From Bacilli bacterium (lineage in GTDB: Bacteria; Bacillota_I; Bacilli_A; RFN20; CAG-631), in assembly GCA_900754115.1 (NCBI GenBank), contig CAAEBM010000055.1, forward strand, positions 1 to 64,000: 64,000 nucleotides of DNA, written 5' to 3'. This document shows positions 43,423 to 53,039 of the stretch, in pieces (the first letter of the stretch is position 1; every line of letters starts with the position of its first letter). Below the pieces are notes generated by a model. It was not told the origin of the DNA and ran no database searches. It saw nothing but the letters and a program-made list of their open reading frames with translations. A program made the position numbers and the translations under genes.

Positions 43423-45564
43423 ATGAATAAAAAAATTATTTTAAGTGTATTTAGTGTTTTTTTGTTAGTTGCTTGTAATCAAACTCAAAATAGTTCAAAT
43501 TCGAATTCTTTGAGTGATTCTAGCAGTAATGCATCTACTTCTAGCCCTTTTGTTAGTGATAGTTCAAGCACTGGTAGTAGTAGCAATAGTAGTAGCAGTG
43601 GAGGAAATATTACTCCTTCAAAAACAGTGGAGAAAGCGATTGAAGATGCCATTACAAAACAAAATGCCATTAAATCAGGAACTATTCATTTTGAAGAACA
43701 ATCTTATTCTACTAGTTCTTATGACATCACCTATGAATATGGGCAAGAAAACTTTTTTTACTTTACAGAACCAAACTATGCCAATGAAATTTTAGAATTT
43801 TATTTAATATTTGATTCAAATCAACAAATTATTCCTATTCAAGTCAATACGGATTCCTCATTAAGTAAACCTTATGAAACGTATGATTCTATGGGATATC
43901 GTTTTGATAATGTGGCAGGATATGATGTTGTCTTTTTTGGCGTAGAAGATTTAATTTCTGGATTATATGAAATAGGTGCAGAAAATCGCAACCAAGATTT
44001 TGCTGAAGGATATGCAAGTGGAAACTATTTTTATCAATTTGGTTATCTTCCCAATCCGACCAGTTATTATTATTATGAAATGGATATAGAATTTAAAATT
44101 GGAAATTCGGATGAATTTTGTTGGGCAAAAGTAGTTTCTCAAACCTACAATAATAGTAATTTTATTTATGATGATGAATTAGGTGTGGTACAACTTTTAC
44201 CTAATGCGACAGTAAGTAGTACTTATACTTATGAAATTGAACAAGAAGTTGGAACAAGAACGAAAAGTAATCCTTATCCTTATGAAAGTTTAATGGCAAC
44301 TAGTTTTGATTTAATGTATCAAGGAAGTGCCATATTAGAAAATCAAGTAATTGAAATGGAAGTAGGATATGCAAGTGCAATTCAATTATCAATTGATAAC
44401 ATTTTACCGACTACTGCTAGTTTTTCTTTCGACACGATTTCTTATTTAGTAAACGATGGAACATCTACGGATATAAACATTTATTACAATTCTTTTTCAA
44501 ATGTTTTAGAAATCAATGCAACTGCTTCAGGAACATATACGGTAAAAGTTAATAGTACAAATGTTGAAAAAAATTTCACACTCAATGTAAAAGAAGCACA
44601 ACCAAAAACGATTTCAGTTACTTATTATATGGCATCTGTTGATGGATATAATTCTGATGTTTTATCACAATCATTAACAATTTATAAAGATGTATCTATT
44701 TATTTCTTAGCTAGTATCTTGCCTTATGAAGCTTCTCAAGAATTTCAAGTAACCATTTCAGGACAAGCTAGCAATTATGAAATGCAAGAAACAACCATTC
44801 AAAATAATTTTGGAATGGAAATGGATACGACTGAAGTTGTGTTTTTAAATACAGGAACTTATACCTTAACTTTTTCTTCAGTAGTGAATACACAAGTAAC
44901 TCATCAAGCGATAATTCAAGTCGTAGAACGTCCTGCAATGAGTGAAATTTTAGTCGGAGAGTTTGGACATAAATCAATGGGAACACAATTTAATTATTTA
45001 ATTACTTTTACACCAATTGGCGATGGAATGACAGGAACAGCTAGTTTAAAAGACAATACTCTTAATTCTTCAGAAGAAGTGACTTACCAAGTTGTTCTAA
45101 GAGAAGATGGAAAATATGATATTGAATTTAGTCACGTTTCTGGCGATACTTTAAATTTTGAATTAGTAATGGGACCAAATTATGACATCGTTTTATATGT
45201 TGGAATCAATAGTTATAATTTGGATAAAGTAACTCCTGAAACTGTCATTGCAACGACATGGGAAGCAACATTGCCAGATGGCACAATTGTTAGTTTTGGT
45301 TTTAGTAAAAATGGTGTTGTAAATGTTATGGCAATGAATTTTGAAACAAGTTATTATTATGAAAGTTTTGAATGTTTTTATTCCGTTGAAGAAGTAGAAA
45401 ATGGTTATGAAATTACCTTTACTGCAAGCAGTTATACACCTGCAGAAAATTCGATTATTTCTTTTGATGAAGTGGCAATCGTAGCAAAAGATTATTCTAC
45501 TTTAACCGTGAATATTTATTGCACTGGAACTGCTCAATCCATTTCTTTTGTTCCTATGGGATAA
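43423..45564 (+). CDS. Large surface lipoprotein with Ser/Asn linker, function unknown
   Basis: A 713-residue lipoprotein: signal peptide with lipobox LVAC (Cys18), then about 45 residues almost wholly Ser, Asn, Thr and Gly as a flexible spacer. The following region (about 65-285) is beta-rich and starts with an amphipathic helix (KTVEKAIEDAITKQNAI), recalling LolA/LppX-like lipoproteins. Big-like beta domains cover about 290-500, and two beta-sandwich or lipocalin-like segments follow (about 505-710). No catalytic motif is seen. It is first in an operon with an M6 metalloprotease and another lipoprotein. Function unknown; substrate or peptide capture at the surface is a guess. Confidence 0.7.
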   Translation: MNKKIILSVFSVFLLVACNQTQNSSNSNSLSDSSSNASTSSPFVSDSSSTGSSSNSSSSGGNITPSKTVEKAIEDAITKQNAIKSGTIHFEEQSYSTSSYDITYEYGQENFFYFTEPNYANEILEFYLIFDSNQQIIPIQVNTDSSLSKPYETYDSMGYRFDNVAGYDVVFFGVEDLISGLYEIGAENRNQDFAEGYASGNYFYQFGYLPNPTSYYYYEMDIEFKIGNSDEFCWAKVVSQTYNNSNFIYDDELGVVQLLPNATVSSTYTYEIEQEVGTRTKSNPYPYESLMATSFDLMYQGSAILENQVIEMEVGYASAIQLSIDNILPTTASFSFDTISYLVNDGTSTDINIYYNSFSNVLEINATASGTYTVKVNSTNVEKNFTLNVKEAQPKTISVTYYMASVDGYNSDVLSQSLTIYKDVSIYFLASILPYEASQEFQVTISGQASNYEMQETTIQNNFGMEMDTTEVVFLNTGTYTLTFSSVVNTQVTHQAIIQVVERPAMSEILVGEFGHKSMGTQFNYLITFTPIGDGMTGTASLKDNTLNSSEEVTYQVVLREDGKYDIEFSHVSGDTLNFELVMGPNYDIVLYVGINSYNLDKVTPETVIATTWEATLPDGTIVSFGFSKNGVVNVMAMNFETSYYYESFECFYSVEEVENGYEITFTASSYTPAENSIISFDEVAIVAKDYSTLTVNIYCTGTAQSISFVPMG

Positions 45565-45568
45565 AAAA

Positions 45569-47005
45569 ATGAAAAAAAATTATGTATTATGTGCTTTTAT
45601 TGCAATAAGCCTTGTTTCTTGCGCTAAAAGTAAAGAAACTATTACGCAAGAAAAAGGAATTACCAATACTAATTTAGTTTTGGCAAACACTGATGAATAT
45701 CAGCAAAATTATAATTTAAATAGTATTGGAACTCAAAAAATATTAGTTATTCCTTGTCAATTTAAAGATGAACCAGTTTTTGACAAAAATCAATTAAATA
45801 TTATAGAGCGGGCCTTTTTTGAAAAAGATTTGTCCTCTAATGAACAATGTTATTATTCTTTAACAGAATTTTATTCAAAAACGAGTTTAAATCGTTTACA
45901 AATTGAAGGAGAAGTTACAGATGTTGTGCAAATTCCATACACTTTAGAAGAAGCCGCTCAATCTTTAAGTTATTATCCGGGATTATTTGCTCAAACGTTT
46001 ATGGAATCTTCTTTAGTGAGTGATGCGTTTTTACAAGAATATGATACGAATCAAGATGGTTTTATTGATAGTGTGTGTTTTATTTATTCTTCGCCGATGG
46101 ATATACAAAAAAATCTTTGGGCTTGGGTGACTACTTTTGACACCAAGCCCAATGAAAATCGACCACAAATGAAACGCCATATGTGGTGTGGATATGAAAG
46201 TTTTACCAATTCATCTTATGATATTGACACCCATACTATCATCCATGAAACAGGACATTTATTAGGTCTTAGAGATTATTATCCTAGTGATAATGAAAAT
46301 GTGGCATTAGGGGGACATTCCATGATGGATTATAATATTTCTGATCATGACCCTTATTCTAAAATGCTTCTTTCTTGGTGTGATCCTCTTTATTATGATT
46401 TGAACAAGCATTCCACCATCCAAATCCACTTAAAACCGTTTCAAGGGACCAATGAAGTGTTATTGCTCAATGTTTCTTGGAATCATGCAGTAATGGATGA
46501 ATATTTGCTTGTTGAATACTATACGCCAGATGGACTAAATGCTTTGGATGCTTTAAATCCTTATGAAAATCGACCTTTAGGTTTTACTAAGCCAGGAATA
46601 AAAATCTATCATGTCGATAGTCGTGTGGCAAAGCTTAGCCAAAAGGAAGAGCAGTTAGAGTTTGTTTCTTATGTTGATGAAATTCCAAGTCAAAAAAATG
46701 AAACAGATTATTATCGAATTGGAGCAAGTAATAACCTTTCTGATTCTTATACGGACGCTTCTAGAAAAGGAAGATATAAACAAATTTCCCTTGTTGAAAA
46801 CAAATCAATCAATTATTTACAATCAGGTTGGACTGCTGATGATGATTCTTTGTTTTATAAAGGAGATTGTTTTGACTCCGATACATCAGTTTATTTGTTA
46901 AATGGTCAATTTAATAACAAAAATCGAATTGGTTTAAAAATAACGATAGATGATTTAACTACAGAATATGCGACTTTAACAATTACCTATAAAGGAGGAA
47001 ATTAA
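45569..47005 (+). CDS. M6-family metalloprotease lipoprotein
   Basis: A 478-residue surface zinc protease. The lipobox is LVSC (Cys18). The zinc motif HETGHLLGLRD (His226, His230, Asp236) is the HExxHxxGxxD form of M6/InhA-like peptidases, and GGHSMMDYN supplies the Met-turn. YDTNQDGFID (158-167) is an EF-hand-like calcium loop. C-terminal beta regions follow. The open frame extends to 45548, but the lipoprotein signal begins at ATG 45569, just after the stop of the upstream gene. The ribosome site is weak (GGGA), suggesting coupled translation. Expected role: cleaving host or secreted proteins, or processing neighbouring surface proteins. Confidence 0.88.
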   Translation: MKKNYVLCAFIAISLVSCAKSKETITQEKGITNTNLVLANTDEYQQNYNLNSIGTQKILVIPCQFKDEPVFDKNQLNIIERAFFEKDLSSNEQCYYSLTEFYSKTSLNRLQIEGEVTDVVQIPYTLEEAAQSLSYYPGLFAQTFMESSLVSDAFLQEYDTNQDGFIDSVCFIYSSPMDIQKNLWAWVTTFDTKPNENRPQMKRHMWCGYESFTNSSYDIDTHTIIHETGHLLGLRDYYPSDNENVALGGHSMMDYNISDHDPYSKMLLSWCDPLYYDLNKHSTIQIHLKPFQGTNEVLLLNVSWNHAVMDEYLLVEYYTPDGLNALDALNPYENRPLGFTKPGIKIYHVDSRVAKLSQKEEQLEFVSYVDEIPSQKNETDYYRIGASNNLSDSYTDASRKGRYKQISLVENKSINYLQSGWTADDDSLFYKGDCFDSDTSVYLLNGQFNNKNRIGLKITIDDLTTEYATLTITYKGGN

Positions 47006-47008
47006 AAG

Positions 47009-49603
47009 ATGAAAAAAACAACTCTACCTTTCTTTATGCTCTCTTTATTTGTATTATCGATTGCAACTGGTTGTAAAAATGATACAAAATCTTCTAATTC
47101 TTCTTCATCTTTGTCAAAAGAATATCCAACATTAGCGCAAGCTATTCAAAATACTACAGAATATGCCGTTACTTTTGGTGGAAGAGATGATGATGAATGG
47201 TATTTTGAATTTGTTTTGGATGATTATTATTTTTATGAACCAGCAAATGAAGGCTATATTATTTTACAAGAAGATCCTCAATATTTCCATGCGGTGACAA
47301 AGACGACAAATACTGATGAAAATGGTTACTTTTATTATGAATTGAATGTTCATGGTAAAAGAGGCTTGACCGCTATGATTGAAAATTATTATTATACGAG
47401 ACTAATCGATATCGTCGCTCGCTATTGTGATGATTTTGTACAAGTGGAGGAAAATTTATGGTCTTGTTCTGTGGCACAACTTGGAGACGAACTAGAAGCT
47501 TATTTTCAAGCGGGAACGTTTGGTTATGCCAATTATTTTGAAATAAAAATTAGTGAAGATGGAAAAATTGAAAAATTAATGCCCTATGAAGTCGCACAAA
47601 ATTCTGAATATCTATTAACTGAAATTATATTTAAGCAAATGGAATTATCTGATTATGCTGCTTATCAACGTTGGGTACAAAAAGGAAAACCTATAGATTT
47701 ACAAATCTATGATTTAAAGATGGGTTATTTTATCGGCAATAATTATTATGCAGTATATGATGATGAAGAAGTAAAAATTCAAGGAACTGTAACTGCTATT
47801 GATGCTGAAAATAATGTTTATATTGCAAATTCAAATCCTTTATATGGAAGTGTTGGCTTAAAAGTACAACTTGCTGATAAAACCCATTTACCCGCAATTA
47901 ATGATATCATTGAAGTACAAGGATGTATCCAATTAGATGAATATTCAACATATTTATCTAACGCTTCTTTTAAACAAACAGGGAATCAGTCAACTTATCC
48001 TCCCGCTTATGATGAAGAAACATTAGTCGATTCTTATGGTGGAGGAATATATGCCGCTAGTTTCTTTTCATTAACCTCCTATTTTAGTGATTCACTTTAT
48101 TCGACGTTTGCCTATATAGAATCTATTCCTAAAGAAAATATAGAAAATCAAGATACAGAAATCATTTTGATTTGTCCTCAATTTGTGGCAGATAATGATC
48201 CTTTGAGAATGAAATTGGTTTTGCCTAAAGAAATGGATAGTCAAAAAAGAGACGCTTATTTGCAAACTTTAAATGAATATGGAATTTATCAAAACGCTGC
48301 TAATCCAGAAATTGAAATATCCATTCAAAATGTTTTACTTTCATTTGATATGGATTTTGTCTCTCATGTAATTTTAAATGTCATTGAAACGACAATTATT
48401 ACGAAACGAATGAACTTTGTAGAAAAAGTGGCATCGGTAACAGGGTACAATGATTTCCCTATGATTGAAACCACTTCTTATACAAGTTATCGATTTGGTG
48501 GTTCTACAGGAATGTTTTTAGAACAACAATATGGAATGACAAGTCAAAATACAGTAGGGGTTTATCTTTTTATCTCTTCTGTTTCTTTAGAGAATGTAGA
48601 GAAATTTATTGCTGATTTAGAAAATGAAAATTTTGTTTTGCATGATGAAATAAAGGATGCCTATAGTGGAAGACATACGATTTATAAAAAACAAGATTAT
48701 ATTGTGGATATGGTCGTTTCTACAGCTATGATGGATTATGAAAATAAATCTGTTTCATTGTGGGTGTATAAAGGAGAACTTTTATATAAAGAGACCATTT
48801 TTGAAGTAGTCAATCAGGAAATAGGAGACTTTTTTCCAGCAGAAGATTTTGTAAAATTAGCCAATTCGTATGAAGCAGATTATAATCATTTTGAATTATT
48901 AAATTATGCTGGACATGATTTTGATAAAGAAAATCCTTTACATTGTTTTACAATCGATTTAGATTATGAAGGATTGTTAGATTTAACGGCAGCATATCGA
49001 GAAAAAGGATATTCTTATTATCGAAATGAAGATAATTCTCTTTATACATATACAACTCGGGGTAGCAATCACTATGTTTTATATAAAAATATAGAAAATA
49101 GTGAAGAAAAATTATTTGTTGATATAGCGATGTACCCAACTACTGATTATACTTATGCCGGACATAACCTTTATTCTTATCGTGTAGAAGTGTTAATCTA
49201 TCAAAAAACCGAACCTCTATCTACTTATTATGAACCGAATTTAGATGCATTTATGGAAGAAATTTGTTCAATATCCCCTGATGCAGTTTTCCAAGTATCT
49301 TTACCTGAAGATGCTAAAATTGAATATTTAAAGCCGAGTGGAACGTATGCTTTTGTTGAATATGGATATTATTTAGATGCCGAATTGTTTATTTATTCTA
49401 GTGATGTTGAAGCGGTATATCAAGCGCTTGTACAGGGACTTGAAAATGCTGGATATAATTATGCTTATTCTGGTCAAAAAAGCGATTTGTATCGAAAAGT
49501 AATTGATCCTAATTCCTATACTAATTCGGATATTCTTTTAATGAAAGATGAAAGTCGCGGTTTTGTTCGTGTGATTAATGGAATTGGTGGAGTTGATTTT
49601 TAA
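47009..49603 (+). CDS. Large surface lipoprotein with OB-like domain, function unknown
   Basis: An 864-residue lipoprotein with lipobox ATGC (Cys22) and a short Ser/Asn spacer. An N-terminal beta-rich part (about 35-230) like that of 43423-45564 is followed by an OB-fold-like segment (about 250-330: EVKIQGTVTAID, YGSVGLKVQL, DIIEVQGCIQLDEY), as found in surface proteins with 'bacterial OB' domains. The second half has three repeating beta/alpha units that each contain a Tyr-rich strand (GYSYYRNED, GYNYAYSGQ). No active-site motif was found. AAAGGAGG precedes the ATG, 3 nt after the protease stop. It ends the operon before a strong terminator. Confidence 0.68.
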   Translation: MKKTTLPFFMLSLFVLSIATGCKNDTKSSNSSSSLSKEYPTLAQAIQNTTEYAVTFGGRDDDEWYFEFVLDDYYFYEPANEGYIILQEDPQYFHAVTKTTNTDENGYFYYELNVHGKRGLTAMIENYYYTRLIDIVARYCDDFVQVEENLWSCSVAQLGDELEAYFQAGTFGYANYFEIKISEDGKIEKLMPYEVAQNSEYLLTEIIFKQMELSDYAAYQRWVQKGKPIDLQIYDLKMGYFIGNNYYAVYDDEEVKIQGTVTAIDAENNVYIANSNPLYGSVGLKVQLADKTHLPAINDIIEVQGCIQLDEYSTYLSNASFKQTGNQSTYPPAYDEETLVDSYGGGIYAASFFSLTSYFSDSLYSTFAYIESIPKENIENQDTEIILICPQFVADNDPLRMKLVLPKEMDSQKRDAYLQTLNEYGIYQNAANPEIEISIQNVLLSFDMDFVSHVILNVIETTIITKRMNFVEKVASVTGYNDFPMIETTSYTSYRFGGSTGMFLEQQYGMTSQNTVGVYLFISSVSLENVEKFIADLENENFVLHDEIKDAYSGRHTIYKKQDYIVDMVVSTAMMDYENKSVSLWVYKGELLYKETIFEVVNQEIGDFFPAEDFVKLANSYEADYNHFELLNYAGHDFDKENPLHCFTIDLDYEGLLDLTAAYREKGYSYYRNEDNSLYTYTTRGSNHYVLYKNIENSEEKLFVDIAMYPTTDYTYAGHNLYSYRVEVLIYQKTEPLSTYYEPNLDAFMEEICSISPDAVFQVSLPEDAKIEYLKPSGTYAFVEYGYYLDAELFIYSSDVEAVYQALVQGLENAGYNYAYSGQKSDLYRKVIDPNSYTNSDILLMKDESRGFVRVINGIGGVDF

Positions 49604-49612
49604 ATTTAATAC

Positions 49613-49644
49613 AATCATCACTTTATAAAGGTGATGATTTTTTT
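49613..49644 (+). terminator. Terminator of the lipoprotein-M6 operon
   Basis: ATCATCAC-TTT and AAAGGTGATGAT form a long stem (one G-U pair) followed by seven Ts. Confidence 0.85.
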
Positions 49645-49735
49645 AATAGCAATAATTTTTTTATATTAGGCAATTAATAGCATTTGATGCATAGAAAATA
49701 AAAAGAAACAGAAAATAATTTCAAGGAGTGATGAG

Positions 49736-50572
49736 ATGGCTTATAGTTATAAAGGAAGTATTAGTTTTGGTTTTGTCTATATCCCGATTACTTTACATGC
49801 TTCTGTTCAAGAACACAATGTTTCCTTCCATTTACTCGATAAAAAAACAAAATCAAGAGTCAAATATAAAAAGACATGTGTGGATTGCAAAGACAAAGAA
49901 GTCAAAAATGAAGATATTATCAAAGGATATGAATATGAAAAAGGGAAGTATGTTTTATTTGAAGAGGAAGACTTTGAAAAAATAAAAACTATAAAAGAAA
50001 AAAGTATTGTAATTGAACAATTTGTCCAATTAGAAGAAATTGATCCAATATACTTTCAAAAAGCATATTATGTGGTTCCTACAGGAGCTGAAAAAGCATA
50101 TTTGCTTTTATTAGAAGCAATGGAACAAGAAAATAAAGCAGGACTTGCAAAATCAGTGATAGGTACAAAAGAAAACTTAATTATTATTCGTGCTAAAAAC
50201 CATCAAATGATTTTAAATACTTTATTTTTTGAAGATGAAATTAAAGCTAATCCCAATAAAGAAATTGTTGAAAAAATCACGCAATCAGAGTTAAAATTAG
50301 CAAAGACCTTAATCTCTGAAATGAGTGCTCCTTTTAAACCAAAACAATATAAAGATGAATACCATCAAAAAATAAAAAAAGCCATAGAAACTAAAATCGC
50401 CGGCAAAAAAATTGTGGCTGTCAAAGAAAAACAACAAGTCCCAATTGTGGATTTAATGGAAGCCTTAAAAAATAGTTTAAAACAGACAAAAAAAGGAAAG
50501 ACGAAAAAAGATCCGCTTTCCAATCCACTTTTAACAGAAAAGCCAAAAAAAAGACCTTCAGCACATGCTTAA
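49736..50572 (+). CDS. ku: Ku protein of non-homologous end joining
   Basis: A 278-residue DNA-end-binding homodimer protein. The start AYSYKGSISFGFVYIPI matches the bacterial Ku opening (W/x-x-G-x-I-S-F-G-L-V-x-I-P-V), and CVDCKDKEV, IIKGYEYEKGKYV and YVVPTGAEKAY are further Ku core motifs. A basic C-terminal tail (GKTKKDPLSNPL, KKRPSAHA) fits the DNA/LigD-interaction tail. AAGGAGTGATG precedes the ATG. No LigD or ligase gene is within the window. Ku in Bacillus is tied to spore DNA repair, which agrees with spore-coat genes 2 kb downstream. Confidence 0.95.
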   Translation: MAYSYKGSISFGFVYIPITLHASVQEHNVSFHLLDKKTKSRVKYKKTCVDCKDKEVKNEDIIKGYEYEKGKYVLFEEEDFEKIKTIKEKSIVIEQFVQLEEIDPIYFQKAYYVVPTGAEKAYLLLLEAMEQENKAGLAKSVIGTKENLIIIRAKNHQMILNTLFFEDEIKANPNKEIVEKITQSELKLAKTLISEMSAPFKPKQYKDEYHQKIKKAIETKIAGKKIVAVKEKQQVPIVDLMEALKNSLKQTKKGKTKKDPLSNPLLTEKPKKRPSAHA

Positions 50573-50583
50573 TTGATTTGAAT

Positions 50584-50617
50584 AAAAAAATCTCTGAGAA
50601 TATCAGAGATTTTTTTG
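50584..50617. terminator. Bidirectional terminator between ku and the M28 gene
   Basis: ATCTCTGA and TCAGAGAT form a perfect stem with a five-base loop, flanked by A and T runs, and it ends where the minus-strand gene ends. Confidence 0.85.
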
Positions 50618-52339
50618 TTATTGCGCATTTGCTACGTTTAAAGGTTCTATTTTTGTTAATTCTTGATTCATCATTGGTAATAATACTGTATAAGGGAAAT
50701 ATACAAGTACAACTAATGCAGGAAGCCCCCCTATGCTCATTGCAAAAAGCAAAGAGGTAATTAACGGGAAAAATAAACTGATTAAACTAAATAAAGTGAT
50801 ATAAAAGGTGATACGGTAACTCAATATAGATTTTGTATACCATTTGAAAATGAGATAAATTAAACCAAAGAAAGTAGGTAAAGCAAACAAGAAAGAAGCG
50901 CCTGATAAGAAGATTGCAGATAAGACATTTAAAACACTTTGAATAAGAACAGCACTGACTAAGAACGTTTCTTTTTCTTCTGGTTTAATATATTTTTTAA
51001 AGAACCAATATCCGAAGACTAAAAGTGCAATCATGGTCAAAGCTAAAATTAAATTACTTTGGCGACTTCTAACATTTGTAATACTCCAAGGATATCCACC
51101 TAGACGAGCAACAAGTAGGGAAATGACTAAACCAAACACTAAAGAAAGAATTAAACCAGCGCCAATAATTAACGCACTTTTTCCCATTTTCTTTAAAGAT
51201 ATTTCTTTTTTTAGTTTTTTAAAGACAATCATTATGATGAGTGCAATTAAACAAAGTACAGCCACGATGATTGCAAAAATGGAACTATAAGAGATAAATA
51301 CTCCTGGAACAAAATTAAAGAAAACATCATCATAACTGCTTTCAAAATAATCCATTTCTCCGTATTTAGCATTGCTAACATATTCTTCAATAATTGGAAG
51401 AATTTGATTGCCATAATGTTGTAAAGTAGCAGTATTGACATTCATATAAGAATCAGAAGGAACGTGATAATCATTAATATCATTTAAAGTAGAAAAATTA
51501 AGACCTGTTTTTCCAACATCTAAAAAACTAGTAAAATCCGTGTAATTAGTCATGACCGAATAAACAGCAGGAGCAATAGAATAAGTAAGTGGTTCTTTTG
51601 CTTTTTTATAAAGTTCAATGACTTTGTGATTATTTTTAGAAGTTTCAAACATATAAACTCCGCCATTCATTCCTCGAGATTCTACGTTGATGACAAAGTT
51701 GACTTTATTCATTAATGTTTCATTTCTTGCTTCTAAAAAAGAACCCATCATATTCGTTTCTTCAGCATCTGCAAATAAAAAGTAGAGACTATTTTGAAGC
51801 GTTTCTTTTCTTTGTGAAAAATAACGCATAAATTCTAATAAAGAAACCACACCATATCCATCATCTCCAGCACCATTTGATTTTGCAAGTTCTCCATAAC
51901 GTACAATATTACCTCTAGAGTCATAATGGGCAACAAGCAAAATGCCAATTTCTGTTTTACCAGGAATGGTAGCAAGGATGTTTCGAATATCGTATGGAGC
52001 ATCAACCTCATTTTCTTCTAATAAAGAAGTTTCAACATAAGTAATCCCATCTGTTGGTGTTGGATTTTGATTGCTTTTTGTCAAGTAATTTCTTTCTTCA
52101 ACGTTTTCTTCTCCAACATATTCTTTTGTAACTTTTAATAAATATTGACGAACCTCTTCATGAGCATCATAATCCGTAACGGAATGAGGTTTGTCAGCAA
52201 TAATTTGTAAATGTTCTAATGCATTTTTGGCATTATAACCAGAATCATCAAAAGACATAGTTGATGGAGCTATCGTAATTAGTCCTAAAATAATGGCTAC
52301 AATGCTAATGCAAGTAATTAACAATTTTTTTAGTTTCAT
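50618..52339 (-). CDS. M28-family membrane aminopeptidase
   Basis: A 573-residue protein with an N-terminal membrane anchor (about 7-26), an extracellular M28 zinc-peptidase domain (about 40-340) and six or seven C-terminal transmembrane helices (about 350-560). Metal and catalytic residues are VAHYDSRG, GAGDDGYG (bridging Asp), DAEETNMMG (catalytic Glu pair) and NVESRG. The arrangement resembles eukaryotic ER metallopeptidase 1 and bacterial membrane M28 proteins. GGAGAGGAAA precedes the ATG. It is monocistronic on the minus strand. It probably releases N-terminal residues from extracellular peptides. Confidence 0.88.
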   Translation of the reverse strand: MKLKKLLITCISIVAIILGLITIAPSTMSFDDSGYNAKNALEHLQIIADKPHSVTDYDAHEEVRQYLLKVTKEYVGEENVEERNYLTKSNQNPTPTDGITYVETSLLEENEVDAPYDIRNILATIPGKTEIGILLVAHYDSRGNIVRYGELAKSNGAGDDGYGVVSLLEFMRYFSQRKETLQNSLYFLFADAEETNMMGSFLEARNETLMNKVNFVINVESRGMNGGVYMFETSKNNHKVIELYKKAKEPLTYSIAPAVYSVMTNYTDFTSFLDVGKTGLNFSTLNDINDYHVPSDSYMNVNTATLQHYGNQILPIIEEYVSNAKYGEMDYFESSYDDVFFNFVPGVFISYSSIFAIIVAVLCLIALIIMIVFKKLKKEISLKKMGKSALIIGAGLILSLVFGLVISLLVARLGGYPWSITNVRSRQSNLILALTMIALLVFGYWFFKKYIKPEEKETFLVSAVLIQSVLNVLSAIFLSGASFLFALPTFFGLIYLIFKWYTKSILSYRITFYITLFSLISLFFPLITSLLFAMSIGGLPALVVLVYFPYTVLLPMMNQELTKIEPLNVANAQ

Positions 52340-52431
52340 ATTTTCCTCTCCTAACTTTACTTATTATACAAAATATCAAAAAAATTGCAAATTTTTCTAT
52401 GGTCTTTCCATTACTCTTATCAATTTTTTGT

Positions 52432-52461
52432 AAAAAAAAGAAGAATAATTTTTTATTCTTC
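52432..52461 (-). terminator. Terminator of the cotJ operon
   Basis: On the minus strand GAAGAATAA and TTATTCTTC form a perfect stem followed by eight Ts, just after the cotJC stop. Confidence 0.85.
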
Positions 52462-52470
52462 CATTTTATT

Positions 52471-53037
52471 TTAAACTTTTTTATCTAACATTTTTGCATA
52501 CCGATCATACAAATCTTTAAATCGTTGATAATGAACAACTTCTCGTTGTCTTAAAAACAAAAGAGGTTGAATGACATCGGGATCGTCTGTTAAATTGATT
52601 AAATGTTCGTAAGTTACTCTTGCTTTTTGTTCAGCAGCCATATCATCAGCAATATCTGCTAAAGGATCGCCTGTTGCTCCAAATCCTGCGGTAGAAAAAG
52701 GAACTCCGAATACATCACTTGGGAATAATCCCATTCCATGTTGTGCATAATTTTTGCCCAATCCTGCTTTTTCTAATTCTTCGATGGTTGCTCCTTTCAT
52801 TAATTGATAAATCATGGTTGAAATCATTTCGACATGACCAAATTCTTCAGTTGCGATATCTGTTAAAGTTGCTTTTCCTAAGTCATCTGGCATTGTATAA
52901 CGTTGATTTAAATATCGTAAAGCCGCTCCTAATTCACCATAAGGACCTCCATATTGAGTGATTAAATACTTTGCCATTTTTAAATCTTTCTTTTTAATAT
53001 TAATTGGATATTGTAAATATTTATTGTATTTCCACAT
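52471..53037 (-). CDS. cotJC: Spore coat protein CotJC (manganese-catalase-like)
   Basis: A 188-residue ferritin-like protein of the inner spore coat, related to manganese catalase. The start MWKYNKYLQYPINIK and YLITQYGGPYGELGAALRYLNQRYTMP match CotJC closely. TEEFGHVEMI and AEQKARVTYEHLI provide the Glu/His metal ligands of the di-metal site, and REVVHYQRF the later Glu/His pair. The open frame extends to 53076, but GGGAGGG is correctly placed for the ATG at 53037. It follows cotJB after 2 nt. Its presence implies this lineage makes spores or recently did. Confidence 0.95.
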   Translation of the reverse strand: MWKYNKYLQYPINIKKKDLKMAKYLITQYGGPYGELGAALRYLNQRYTMPDDLGKATLTDIATEEFGHVEMISTMIYQLMKGATIEELEKAGLGKNYAQHGMGLFPSDVFGVPFSTAGFGATGDPLADIADDMAAEQKARVTYEHLINLTDDPDVIQPLLFLRQREVVHYQRFKDLYDRYAKMLDKKV

Positions 53038-53039
53038 GT

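Noticed and set aside
43495..43620. Ser/Asn-rich region as a DNA tandem repeat
   Set aside because: The codons vary (AGT, AGC, TCA, TCT, AAT), with no exact DNA repeat unit; it is a low-complexity protein linker.
49646..49735. Sigma-G-type promoter before ku
   Set aside because: No pair of -35 and -10 elements with suitable spacing could be found; only fragments resemble the consensus.
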